NCBI GenBank assembly: GCA_002189035.1
Contig: NEEC01000222.1
Coordinates: 1-63,870, forward strand
DNA: 63,870 nt
Origin: Utricularia gibba
Taxonomy: Eukaryota > Streptophyta > Magnoliopsida > Lamiales > Lentibulariaceae
Direction: 5' to 3'
The notes under the pieces: model-generated
The model's input: only the letters and a program-made list of their open reading frames with translations
Told to the model about the DNA's origin: nothing
Database searches by the model: none
Shown: one piece after another, positions 10,531-23,536 of the stretch
How positions within the stretch are numbered: the first letter of the stretch is position 1
Layout: each line of letters starts with the position of its first letter
Position numbers and translations under genes: made by a program

Positions 10531-11777
10531 GTTCGGTTTTCAGGGTTGCCTACATGGTTTTCCAAGGAAAAGCTTTTCGTTTTGTGGCGGCCGTCTCGCA
10601 GGGCACTTGGTCCGGCCCCTGATTCTTTATGGCTCATGAGGACAAAAGGATGCAAATCGATGAAAATAATGATGCATTTGTTTAAATTACGATGTCGCGT
10701 GCACCCCAAATGATTTTTTTAACAACATACTTTATACATGAGGAGGCGGTCTTGGGGGGCACTTGGAACCGGAAAAAGATCAGCTTAGGCTTGGGCCGAA
10801 AGTAAGTTGTAGCCCGGCAAAGAAAGTGATGTATTTATTATCGTTCGGTTTTGGGGTTGCCTACATGTTTTTTTCAAGGAACATCTTCTCGTTTTGTGGG
10901 CTAGTCTCGCTGGGAACTGGTCCTTGACCCCGATTCTGTATGGCTCATGGGTCAACCGGATGCAAATCGAAGAAAAAAAATGATGCATTTGTTTAAATTA
11001 CGATATCACGTGCACCCTACATGATTTTTTCGACAACTTACTTTATACATGGGGAGGCGGTCTTGGGGGTACCTGGAACCGGAAAATGGTCAGCGTAGGC
11101 TTGGGCCGATAGTAAGTTGTAGCCCGACAAATAAAGTAATGTATTTATTATCGTTCGGTTTTCGGGCTGCCTAAATGCTTTTTGAAAGAACATCTTCTCG
11201 TTTTATGGCGGCCAGTCTCGCTGGGAACTTGGTCCTTGACCCTGGTTCTGTATGGCTCATGGGGTCAACCGGATGCAAATCGATGAAAAAAAATGATGCA
11301 TTTGTTTAAATTGCGATATCACGTGCACCCACATGATTTTTTCAACAACTTACTTTATACTTGAGGAGGCGATCTTAGGGTGCACCTCGAACAGGACAAA
11401 GGTAAGGTTTGGCTTGCGCCAAGAGTTAGTTGTAGCCCGACAAAAAGTGATGTATTTATTATCGTTCGGTTTTTGGGGTTGCCTACATGGTTTTTCAAGG
11501 AACATCTTCTCGTTTTGTGGCAGCCAGTCTCGCTGGGAGCTTTGTCCTGGACCCCGATTCTGTATGGCTCATGGGGTCAAAAGGATGCAAATCGATGAAT
11601 ACAATGATGCATTTGTTTCAATTACGATATCACGTGCACCCCACATGATTTTTTCGACAACTTACTTTATACATGGGGAGGCGGTCTTGGGGGGTACCTG
11701 GAACCGGAAAATGGTCAGCTTAGGCTTGGGCCGATAGTAAGTTGTAGCCCGGCAAAGAAAGTGATGTATTTATTATC

Positions 11778-12091
11778 GTTCGGTTTACGGGGGCTTCCTA
11801 CATGGTTTTTCAAGGAACATCTTCTCGTTTTGTGGCAGCCAGTCTCGCTGGGAGCTTTGTCCTGGACCCCGATTCTGTATGGCTCATGGGGTCAAAAGGA
11901 TGCAAATCGATGAATACAATGATGCATTTGTTTCAATTACGATATCACGTGCACCCCACATGATTTTTTCGACAACTTACTTTATACATGGGGAGGCGGT
12001 CTTGGGGGGTACTGGAACCGGAAAATGGTCAGCTTAGGCTTGGGCCGATAGTAAGTTGTAGCCCGGCAAAGAAAGTGATGTATTTATTATC
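11778..12091 (+). repeat. Class C' monomer (reference copy)
   Basis: C' is identical in plan to C but starts with the B-type left end tttacgggggcttcc. It follows C in the 5-, 6- and 7-mer units and directly follows A in the trimer at 50485. It looks like a B-left/C-right chimera whose switch lies within the first ~70 bases, before gtggcagccag. Confidence 0.9.
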
Positions 12092-12402
12092 GTTCGGTTT
12101 TCGGGGTTGCCTACATGGTTTTTCAAGGAACATCTTCTCGTTTTGTGGTGGCTAGTCTCGCTGGGAACTTTGTCCTGGACCGATTCTTTATGGCTTATGA
12201 GGTCAAAAGGATGCAAATCGATGAATAAATGATGCATTTGTTTCAATTACGATATCACGTGCACCCCACATGATTTTTTCGACAACTTACTTTATACATG
12301 GGGAGGCGGTCTTGGGGGGTACCTGGAACCGGAAAATGGTCAGCTTAGGCTTGGGCCGATAGTAAGTTGTAGCCCGGCAAAGAAAGTGATGTATTTATTA
12401 TC
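12092..12402 (+). repeat. Class X monomer, E-left/C-right chimera
   Basis: The left part is E-like: tttcggggttgcc, gtggtggctag, gggaactttg and ttatggcttatgaggtc. From gtcaaaagg onward it is C-like: gaataaatg, caccccac, ttcgacaac, GGTACC. X sits at position six of the 7-mer, between C' and E. Copies at 8073 and 9922 carry a more C-like left half. Confidence 0.85.
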
Positions 12403-12710
12403 GTTCGGTTTTCGGGGTTGCCTACATGGTTTTTCAAGGAAAATCTTTTCGTTTTGTGGTGGCTAGTCTCGCTGGGAACTTTGTCCTGGACCCGATTCTT
12501 ATGGCTCATGAGGTCAACGGATGCAAATCGATGAAAAAAATGATGCATTTGTTTAAATTACGATATCACGTGCACCCTACATGATTTTTTCAACAACTTA
12601 CTTTATACTTGAGGAGGTGGTCTTGGGGGCAAGGGAACCAGACAACGGTCAATTAGGCTTGGGCCGAAAGTAAGTTGTAGCCCGGCAAAGAAAGTGATGT
12701 ATTTATTATC

Positions 12711-14849
12711 GTTCGGTTTTCGGGTTGCCTACATGGTTTTCCAAGGAAAAGCTTTCGTTTTGTGGCGGCCGCTCTCGCAGGGACTTGGTCCGGGCCCTGA
12801 TTCTTTATGGCTCATGGGACAAAGGATGCAAATCGATGAAAATAATGATGCATTTGTTTAAATTACGATATCACGTGCACCCAAATGATTTTTTTAACAA
12901 CTACTTTATACATGAGGAGGCGGTCTTGGGGGGCACTTGGAACCGGAAAAAGGTCAGCTTAGGCTTGGGCCGAAAGTAAGTTGTAGCCCGGCAAAGAAAG
13001 TGATGTATTTATTATCGTTCGGTTTTTGGGGTTGCCTACATGGTTTTTCAAGGAACATCTTCTCGTTTTGTGGTGGCTAGTCTCGCTGGGAACTTGGTCC
13101 TTGACCCGATTCTGTATGGCTCATGGGTCAACCGGATGCAAATCGAAGAAAAAAAATGATGCATTTGTTTAATTACGATATCGTGCACCCCATGATTTTT
13201 TCGACAACTTACTTTATACATGGGGAGGCGGTCTTGGGGGTACCTGGAACCGGAAAATGGTCAGCTAGGCTTGGGCCGATAGTAAGTTGTAGCCCGACAA
13301 AAAGTGATGTATTTATTATCGTTCGGTTTTCGGGCTGCCTACATGTTTTTTTCTTCTCGTTTTGTGGCGGCCAGTCTCGCTGGGAACTTGTCCTTGACCC
13401 TGATTCTGTATGGCTCATGGGGTCAACCGGATGCAAATCGATGAAAAAAATGATGCATTTGTTTAAATTACGATATCACGTGCACCCCACATGATTTTTT
13501 CAACAACTTACTTTATACTTGAGGAGGCGATCTTGGGTGCACCTGAACAGGAAAGGTAAGGTTTGGCTTGGCCAAGAGTAGTTGTAGCCCGACAAAGAAA
13601 GTGATGTATTTATTATCGTTCGTTTTTGGGGTTGCCTACATGGTTTTTCAAGGAACATCTTCTCGTTTTGTGGCAGCCAGTCTCGCTGGGAGCTTGTCCT
13701 GGACCCCGATTCTGTATGGCTCATGGGGTCAAAAGGATGCAAATCGATGAATACAATGATGCATTTGTTTCAATTACGATATCACGTGCACCCACATGAT
13801 TTTTTCGACAACTTACTTTATACATGGGGAGGCGGTCTTGGGGGGTACCTGGAACCGGAAAATGGTCAGCTTAGGCTTGGGCCGATAGTAAGTTGTAGCC
13901 CGGCAAAGAAAGTGATGTATTTATTATCGTTCGGTTTTCGGGCTTCCCTACATGGTTTTTCAAGGAACATCTTCTCGTTTTGTGGCAGCCAGTCTCGCTG
14001 GGAGCTTTGTCCTGGACCCCGATTCTGTATGGCTCATGGGGTCAAAAGGATGCAAATCGATGAAACAATGATGCATTTGTTTAATTACGATATCACGTGC
14101 ACCCACATGATTTTTTCGACAACTTACTTTATACATGGGGAGGCGGTCTTGGGGGTACCTGGAACCGGAAAATGGTCAGCTTAGGCTTGGGCCGATAGTA
14201 AGTTGTAGCCCGGCAAAGAAAGTGATGTATTTATTATCGTTCGGTTTTCGGGGTTGCCTACATGGTTTTTCAAGGAACATCTTCCGTTTTGTGGTGGCTA
14301 GTCTCGCTGGGAACTTTGTCCTGGACCCGATTCTTATGGCTCATGAGGTCAAAAGGATGCAAATCGATGAATACAATGATGCATTTGTTTAAATTACGAT
14401 ATCACGTGCACCCCACATGATTTTTTCGACAACTTACTTTATACATGGGGAGGCGGTCTTGGGGGTACCTGGAACCGGAAAATGGTCAGCTTAGGCTTGG
14501 GCCGATAGTAAGTTGTAGCCCGGCAAAGAAAGTGATGTATTTATTATCGTTCGGTTTTCGGGTTGCCTACATGGTTTTCCAAGGAACTTTTCGTTTTGTG
14601 GTGGCTAGTCTCGCTGGGAACTTTGTCCTGGACCCGATTCTTATGTCTTATGGGTCAACGGATGCAAATCGATGAAAAAAAATTGATGCATTTGTTTAAA
14701 TTACGATATCACGTGCACCCTACATGATTTTTTCAACATTACTTTATACTTGAGGAGGTGGTCTTGGGCAAGAGGAACCAGACAACGGTCATATTAGGCT
14801 TGGGCCGAAGTAAGTTTAGCCCGGCAAAGAAAGTGATGTATTTATTAAC
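12711..14849 (+). repeat. HOR 7-mer A-F-G-C-C'-X-E
   Basis: Starts are A 12711, F 13017, G 13321, C 13618, C' 13929, X 14239, E 14549. G lacks about 10-12 bases (acatgttttttt runs straight into cttctcg near 13341-13358) and is 297 bases long. The A has gatatcacgtgcacc, the form of the other classes, which suggests conversion. Confidence 0.9.
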
Positions 14850-17029
14850 GTTCGGTTTTCAGGGTTGCCTACATGGTTTTCAAGGAAAAGCTTTTCGTTT
14901 TGTGGCGGCTCTCGCAGGGCACTTGGTCCGGGCCCCTGATTCTTTATGGCTCATGAGGACAAAAGGATGCAAATCGATGAAAATAATGATGCATTTGTTT
15001 AAATTACGATGTCGCGTGCACCCCAAATGATTTTTTTAACAACATACTTTATACATGAGGAGGCGGTCTTGGGGGCACTTGGAACCGGAAAAAGATCAGC
15101 TTAGGCTTGGGCCGAAAGTAAGTTGTAGCCCGGCAAAGAAAGTGATGTATTTATTATCGTTCGGTTTTGGGGTTGCCTACATGTTTTTCAAGGAACATCT
15201 TCTCGTTTTGTGGTGGCTAGTCTCGCTGGGAACTGGTCCTGACCCCGATTCTGTATGGCTCATGGGGTCAACCGGATGCAAATCGAAGAAAAAAAATGAT
15301 GCATTTGTTTAAATTACGATATCACGTGCACCCTACATGATTTTTTCGACAACTTACTTTATACATGGGGAGGCGGTCTTGGGGGTACCTGGAACCGGAA
15401 AATGGTCAGCGTAGGCTTGGGCCGATAGTAAGTTGTAGCCCGACAAAGAAAGTGATGTATTTATTATCGTTCGGTTTTCGGGTGCCTACATGCTTTTTCA
15501 AGAACATCTTCTCGTTTTGTGGCGGCCAGTCTCGCTGGGAACTTGGTCCTTGACCCTGTTCTGTATGGCTCATGGGGTCAACCGGATGCAAATCGATGAA
15601 AAAAATGATGCATTTGTTTAAATTACGATATCACGTGCACCCCACATGATTTTTTCAACAACTTACTTTATACTTGAGGAGGCGATCTTAGGGTGCACCT
15701 CGAACAGGACAAAGGTAAGGTTTGGCTTGCGCCAAGAGTTAGTTGTAGCCCGACAAAGAAAGTGATGTATTTATTATCGTTCGGTTTTTGGGGTTGCCTA
15801 CATGGTTTTTCAAGGAACATCTTCTCGTTTTGTGGCAGCCAGTCTCGCTGGGAGCTTTGTCCTGGACCCGATTCTGTATGGCTCATGGGGTCAAAAGGAT
15901 GCAAATCGATGAATACAATGATGCATTTGTTTCAATTACGATATCACGTGCACCCCATGATTTTTTCGACAACTTACTTTATACATGGGAGGCGGTCTTG
16001 GGGGGTACCTGGAACCGGAAAATGGTCAGCTTAGGCTTGGGCCGATAGTAAGTTGTAGCCGGCAAAGAAAGTGATGTATTTATTATCGTTCGGTTTACGG
16101 GGGCTTCCTACATGGTTTTTCAAGGAACATCTTCTCGTTTTGTGGCAGCCAGTCTCGCTGGGAGCTTTGTCCTGGACCCCGATTCTGTATGGCCCATGGG
16201 GTCAAAAGGATGCAAATCGATGAATACAATGATGCATTTGTTTCAATTACGATATCACGTGCACCCCATGATTTTTTCGACAACTTACTTTATACATGGG
16301 GAGGCGGTCTTGGGGGGTACCTGGAACCGGAAAATGGTCAGCTTAGGCTTGGGCCGATAGTAAGTTGTAGCCCGGCAAAGAAAGTGATGTATTTATTATC
16401 GTTCGGTTTTCGGGGTTGCCTACACATGGTTTTTCAAGGAACATCTTCCCGTTTTGTGGTGGCTAGTCTCGCTGGGAACTTTGTCCTGGACCGATTCTTT
16501 ATGTCTTATGAGGTCAAAAGGATGCAAATCGATGAATACAATGATGCATTTGTTTCAATTACGATATCACGTGCACCCCACATGATTTTTTCGACAACTT
16601 ACTTTATACATGGGGAGGCGGTCTTGGGGGGTACCTGGAACCGGAAAATGGTCAGCTTAGGCTTGGGCCGATAGTAAGTTGTAGCCCGGCAAAGAAAGTG
16701 ATGTATTTATTAACGTTCGGTTTTCGGGGTTGCCTACATGGTTTTTCAAGGAAAAGCTTTTCGTTTGTGGTGGCTAGTCTCGCTGGGAACTTTGTCCTGG
16801 ACCTCGATTCATTATGTCTTATGAGGTCAACCGGATGCAAATCGATGAAAAAAAATTGATGCATTTGTTTAAATTACGATATCACGTGCACCCTACATGA
16901 TTTTTTCAACAACTTACTTTATACTTGAGGAGGTGGTCTTGGGGGGCAAGAGGAACCAGACAACGGTCATATTAGGCTTGGGCCGAAAGTAAGGTTTAGC
17001 CCGGCAAAGAAAGTGATGTATTTATTAAC
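14850..17029 (+). repeat. HOR 7-mer A-F-G-C-C'-X-E
   Basis: Starts are A 14850, F 15159, G 15469, C 15779, C' 16088, X 16401, E 16715. The A lacks three bases in its NotI region (gtggcggctctcgcagg). X has a duplicated CA (tacacatgg, 16421-16429), a rare insertion. E carries an A-type HindIII site in ggaaaagctttt. Confidence 0.92.
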
Positions 17030-19210
17030 GTTCGGTTTTCAGGGTTGCCTACATGGTTTTCCAAGGAAAAGCTTTTCGTTTTGTGGCGGCCGCTCTCGCA
17101 GGGCACTTGGTCCGGGCCCCTGATTCTTTATGGCTCATGAGGACAAAAGGATGCAAATCGATGAAAATAATGATGCATTTGTTTAAATTACGATGTCGCG
17201 TGCACCCAAATGATTTTTTTAACAACATACTTTATACATGAGGAGGCGGTCTTGGGGGCACTTGGAACCGGAAAAAGATCAGCTTAGGCTTGGGCCGAAA
17301 GTAAGTTGTAGCCCGGCAAAGAAAGTGATGTATTTATTATCGTTCGGTTTTTGGGGTTGCCTACATTGTTTTTCAAGGAACATCTCTCGTTTTGTGGTGG
17401 CTAGTCTCGCTGGGAACATGGTCCTTGACCCCGATTCTGTATGGCTCATGGGGTCAACCGGATGCAAATCGAAGAAAAAAATGATGCATTTGTTTAAATT
17501 ACGATATCACGTGCACCCTACATGATTTTCGACAACTTACTTTATACATGGGGAGGCGGTCTTGGGGGTACCTGGAACCGGAAAATGGTCAGCGTAGGCT
17601 TGGGCCGATAGTAAGTTGTAGCCCGACAAATAAAGTAATGTATTTATTATCGTTCGGTTTTCGGAAGCTGCCTAAATGCTTTTTGAAAGAACATCTTCTC
17701 GTTTTATGGCGGCCAGTCTCGCTGGGAACTTGGTCCTTGACCCTGGTTCTGTATGCCTCATGGGGTCAACCGGATGCAAATCGATGAAAAAAAATGATGC
17801 ATTTGTTTAAATTGCGATATCACGTGCACCCCACATGATTTTTTCAACAACTTACTTTATACTTGAGGAGGCGATCTTGGGTGCACCTCGAACAGGACAA
17901 AGGTAAGGTTTGGCTTGCGCCAAGAGTTAGTTGTAGCCCGACAAAGAAAGTGATGTATTTATTATCGTTCGGTTTTTGGGGTTGCCTACATGGTTTTTCA
18001 AGGAATCTTCTCGTTTTGTGGCAGCCAGTCTCGCTGGGAGCTTTGTCCTGGACCCGATTCTGTATGGCTCATGGGGTCAAAAGGATGCAAATCGATGAAT
18101 ACAATGATGCATTTGTTTCAATTACGATATCACGTGCACCCCATGATTTTTTCGACAACTTACTTTATACATGGGGAGGCGGTCTTGGGGGTACCTGGAA
18201 CCGGAAAATGGTCAGCTTAGGCTTGGGCCGATAGTAAGTTGTAGCCCGGCAAAGAAAGTGATGTATTTATTATCGTTCGGTTTACGGGGTTCCTACATGG
18301 TTTTTCAAGGAACATCTTCTCGTTTTGTGGCAGCCAGTCTCGCTGGGAGCTTTGTCCTGGACCCCGATTCTGTATGGCCATGGGGTCAAAAGGATGCAAA
18401 TCGATGAATACAATGATGCATTTGTTTCAATTACGATATCACGTGCACCCACATGATTTTTTTCGACAACTTACTTTATACATGGGGAGGCGGTCTTGGG
18501 GGGTACCTGGAACCGGAAAATGGTCAGCTTAGGCTTGGGCCGATAGTAAGTTGTAGCCCGGCAAAGAAAGTGATGTATTTATTATCGTTCGGTTTTCGGG
18601 GTTGCCTACATGGTTTTTCAAGGAACATCTTCTCGTTTTGTGGTGGCTAGTCTCGCTGGGAACTTGTCCTGGACCCCGATTCTTTATGTCTCATGGGTCA
18701 AAAGGATGCAAATCGATGAATACAATGATGCATTTGTTTCAAATTACGATATCACGTGCACCCCACATGATTTTTTCGACAACTTACTTTATACATGGGG
18801 AGGCGGTCTTGGGGGTACCTGGAACCGGAAAATGGTCAGCTTAGGCTTGGGCCGATAGTAAGTTGTAGCCCGGCAAAGAAAGTGATGTATTTATTAACGT
18901 TCGGTTTTCGGGGTTGCCTACATGGTTTTCCAAGGAAAAGCTTTTCTCGTTTGTGGTGGCTAGTCTCGCTGGGAACTTTGTCCTGGACCTCGATTCTTAT
19001 GGCTTATGAGGTCAACCGGATGCAAATCGATGAAAAAATGATGCATTTGTTTAAATTACGATATCACGTGCACCCTACATGATTTTTTCAACAACTTACT
19101 TTATACTTGAGGAGGTGGTCTTGGGGGGCAAGAGGAACCAGACAACGGTCATATTAGGCTTGGGCCGAAAGTAAGTTTAGCCCGGCAAAGAAAGTGATGT
19201 ATTTATTAAC
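17030..19210 (+). repeat. HOR 7-mer A-F-G-C-C'-X-E
   Basis: Starts are A 17030, F 17342, G 17652, C 17967, C' 18275, X 18587, E 18899. G has the full cggaagctgcctaaatgc left tip. E again has the A-type ggaaaagctttt. Confidence 0.92.
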
Positions 19211-21354
19211 GTTCGGTTTTCAGGGTTGCCTACATGGTTTTCCAAGGAAAAGCTTTTCGTTTTGTGGCGGCCTCTCGCAGGACTTGGTCCGGGCCCCTGA
19301 TTCTTATGGCTCATGAGGACAAAAGGATGCAAATCGATGAAAATGATGCATTTGTTTAAATTACGATGTCGCGTGCACCCCAAATGATTTTTTTAACAAC
19401 ATACTTTATACATGAGGAGGCGGTCTTGGGGGCACTTGGAACCGGAAAAAGATCAGCTTAGGCTTGGGCCGAAAGTAAGTTGTAGCCCGGCAAAGAAAGT
19501 GATGTATTTATTATCGTTCGGTTTTTGGGGTTGCCTACATGTTTTTCAAGGAACATTCTTCGTTTTGTGGTGGCTAGTCTCGCTGGGAACTGGTCCTTGA
19601 CCCGATTCTGTATGGCTCATGGGGTCAACCGGATGCAAATCGATGAAAAAAAATGATGCATTTGTTTAAATTACGATATCACGTGCACCCTACATGATTT
19701 TTTCGACAACTTACTTTATACATGGGGAGGCGGTCTTGGGGGTACCTGGAACCGGAAAATGTCAGCTAGGCTTGGGCCGATAGTAAGTTGTAGCCCGGCA
19801 AAGAAAGTGATGTATTTATTATCGTTCGGTTTTCGGGCTGCCTACATGGTTTTTGAAAGAACATCTTCTCGTTTTGTGGCGGCCAGTCTCGCTGGGAACT
19901 TGGTCCTTGACCCTGGTTCTGTATGCCTCATGGGGTCAACCGGATGCAAATCGATGAAAAAAAATGATGCATTTGTTTAAATTACGATATCACGTGCACC
20001 CCACATGATTTTTTCAACAACTTACTTTATACTTGAGGAGGCGGTCTTGGGGCAGAACAGGACAAAGGTAAGGTTTGGCTTGAAGAAGTTGTTGTAGCCC
20101 GGCAAAGAAAGTGATGTATTTATTATCGTTCGGTTTTGGGGTTGCCTACATGGTTTTTCAAGGAAATCTTCTCGTTTTGTGGCGCCAGTCTCGCTGGGAG
20201 CTTTGTCCTGGACCCCGATTCTGTATGGCTCATGGGTCAAAAGGATGCAAATCGATGAAACAATGATGCATTTGTTTAAATTACGATATCACGTGCACCC
20301 CCATGATTTTTTCGAACAACTTACTTTATACATGAGGAGGCGGTCTTGGGGGTACTGGAACCGGAAAATGGTCAGCTTAGGCTTGGTAAGTTGTAGCCCG
20401 GCAAAGAAAGTGATGTATTTATTATCGTTCGGTTTACGGGGTTCCTACATGGTTTTTCAAGGAACATCTTCTCGTTTTGTGGCAGCCAGTCTCGCTGGGA
20501 GCTTTGTCCTGGACCCCGATTCTGTATGGCTCATGGGGTCAAAAGGATGCAAATCGATGAATACAATGATGCATTTGTTTCAATTACGATATCACGTGCA
20601 CCCCACATGATTTTTTCGACAACTTACTTTATACATGGGGAGGCGGTCTTGGGGGGTACCTGGAACCGGAAAAATGGTCAGCTTAGGCTTGGGCCGATAG
20701 TAAGTTGTAGCCCGGCAAAGAAAGTGATGTATTTATTATCGTTCGGTTTTCGGGGTTGCCTACATGGTTTTTCAAGGAACATCTTCTCGTTTTGTGGTGG
20801 CTAGTCTCGCTGGGAACTTTGTCCTGGACCGATTCTTATGTATGGGTCAAAGGATGCAAATCGATGAATACAATGATGCATTTGTTTCAATTACGATATC
20901 ACGTGCACCCCACATGATTTTTTCGACAACTTACTTTATACATGGGGAGGCGGTCTTGGGGGTACCTGGAACCGGAAAATGGTCAGCTTAGGCTTGGGCC
21001 GATAGTAAGTTGTAGCCCGGCAAAGAAAGTGATGTATTTATTAACGTTCGGTTTTCGGGGTTGCCTACATGGTTTTTCCAAGGAAAGCTTTTCGTTTTGT
21101 GGTGGCTAGTCTCGCTGGGATTTGTCCTGGACCCGATTCTTATGTCTTATGAGGTCAACCGGATGCAAATCGATGAAAAAATTGATGCATTTGTTTAAAT
21201 TACGATATCACGTGCACCCTACATGATTTTTTCAACAACTTACTTTATACTTGAGGAGGTGGTCTTGGGGGGCAAGAGGAACCAGACAACGGTCATATTA
21301 GGCTTGGGCCGAAAGTAAGTTTAGCCCGGCAAAGAAAGTGATGTATTTATTAAC
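19211..21354 (+). repeat. HOR 7-mer A-F-G-C-C'-X-E with eroded A and C
   Basis: Starts are A 19211, F 19516, G 19824, C 20128, C' 20427, X 20741, E 21046. The A is short (gcctctcgcaggacttgg; gatgaaaatgatgc). The end of G reads cttgaagaagttgttgtag (about 20079-20097), unlike any other copy. The next C lacks gccgata before gtaag (ggcttggtaagttg, near 20384) and is 299 bases long. Confidence 0.9.
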
Positions 21355-23536
21355 GTTCGGTTTTCAGGGTTGCCTACATGGTTTTCCAAGGAAAAGCTTT
21401 TCGTTTTGTGGCGGCCGCTCTCGCAGGGCACTTGGTCCGGGCCCCTGATTCTTTATGGCTCATGAGGACAAAAGGATGCAAATCGATGAAAATAATGATG
21501 CATTTGTTTAAATTACGATGTCGCGTGCACCCCAAATGATTTTTTTAACAACATACTTTATACATGAGGAGGCGGTCTTGGGGGCACTGGAACCGGAAAA
21601 AGATCAGCTTAGGCTTGGCCGAAAGTAAGTTGTAGCCCGGCAAAGAAAGTGATGTATTTATTATCGTTCGGTTTTTGGGGTTGCCTACATGTTTTTCAAG
21701 GAACATCTTCTCGTTTTGTGGTGGCTAGTCTCGCTGGGAACTGGTCCTTGACCCCGATTCTGTATGGCTCATGGGGTCAACCGGATGCAAATCGAAGAAA
21801 AAAAATGATGCATTTGTTTAAATTACGATATCACGTGCACCCTACATGATTTTTTCGACAACTTACTTTATACATGGGGAGGCGGTCTTGGGGGGTACCT
21901 GGAACCGGAAAATGGTCAGCTTAGGCTTGGGCCGATAGTAAGTTGTAGCCCGACAAAAAGTGATGTATTTATTATCGTTCGGTTTTCGGGGCTGCCTAAA
22001 TGCTTTTTGAAAGAACATCTTCTCGTTTTATGGCGGCCAGTCTCGCTGGGAACTTGGTCCTTGACCCTGGTTCTGTATGGCTCATGGGGTCAACCGGATG
22101 CAAATCGATGAAAAAAAATGATGCATTTGTTTAAATTGCGATATCACGTGCACCCCACATGATTTTTTCAACAACTTACTTTATACTTGAGGAGGCGATC
22201 TTAGGGTGCACCTCGAACAGGACAAGGTAAGGTTTGGCTTGCGCCAAGAGTTAGTTGTAGCCCGACAAAGAAAGTGATGTATTTATTATCGTTCGGTTTT
22301 TGGGGTTGCCTACATGGTTTTTCAAGGAACATCTTCTCGTTTTGTGGCAGCCAGTCTCGCTGGGAGCTTTGTCCTGGACCCCGATTCTGTATGGCTCATG
22401 GGGTCAAAAGGATGCAAATCGATGAATACAATGATGCATTTGTTTCAATTACGATATCACGTGCACCCCACATGATTTTTTCGACAACTTACTTTATACA
22501 TGGGGAGCGGTCTTGGGGGGTACCTGGAACCGGAAATGGTCAGCTTAGGCTTGGGCCGATAGTAAGTTGTAGCCCGGCAAAGAAAGTGATGTATTTATTA
22601 TCGTTCGGTTTACGGGGCTTCCTACATGGTTTTTCAAGGAACATCTTCTCGTTTTGTGGCAGCCAGTCTCGCTGGGAGCTTTGTCCTGGACCCCGATTCT
22701 GTATGGCTCATGGGGTCAAAAGGATGCAAATCGATGAAACAATGATGCATTTGTTTCAATTACGATATCACGTGCACCCCACATGATTTTTTCGACAACT
22801 TACTTTATACATGGGGAGGCGGTCTTGGGGGTACCTGGAACCGGAAAATGGTCAGCTTAGGCTTGGGCCGATAGTAAGTTGTAGCCCGGCAAAGAAAGTG
22901 ATGTATTTATTATCGTTCGGTTTTCGGGGTTGCCTACATGGTTTTTCAAGGAACATCTTCCGTTTTGTGGTGGCTAGTCTCGCTGGGAACTTTGTCCTGG
23001 ACCCGATTCTTATGTCTTATGGGTCAAAAGGATGCAAATCGATGAATACAATGATGCATTTGTTTCAATTACGATATCACGTGCACCCCACATGATTTTT
23101 TCGACAACTTACTTTATACATGGGGAGGCGGTCTTGGGGGGTACCTGGAACCGGAAAATGGTCAGCTTAGGCTTGGGCCGATAGTAAGTTGTAGCCCGGC
23201 AAAGAAAGTGATGTATTTATTAACGTTCGGTTTTCGGGTTGCCTACATGGTTTTCCAAGGAAATCTTTTCGTTTTGTGGTGGCTAGTCTCGCTGGGAACT
23301 TTGTCCTGGACCTCGATTCATTATGTCTTATGAGGTCAACCGGATGCAAATCGATGAAAAAAAATTGATGCATTTGTTTAAATTACGATATCACGTGCAC
23401 CCTACATGATTTTTTCAACAACTTACTTTATACTTGAGGAGGTGGTCTTGGGGGGCAAGAGGAACCAGACAACGGTCATATTAGGCTTGGGCCGAAAGTA
23501 AGTTAGCCCGGCAAAGAAAGTGATGTATTTATTAAC
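21355..23536 (+). repeat. HOR 7-mer A-F-G-C-C'-X-E, last of the domain
   Basis: Starts are A 21355, F 21666, G 21977, C 22291, C' 22603, X 22915, E 23225. This unit is close to the domain consensus at 2182 bases. It is followed directly by 4-mer territory with no unusual junction sequence, so the change of HOR type happens cleanly at an E-A border. Confidence 0.92.

Larger units (their letters stand above)
10531..12710 (+). repeat. HOR 7-mer A-F-G-C-C'-X-E
   Basis: Starts are A 10531, F 10843, G 11153, C 11464, C' 11778, X 12092, E 12403. The E ends attatc (12705-12710). This is the only clear breach of the rule that the monomer before A ends attaac. Confidence 0.92.
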
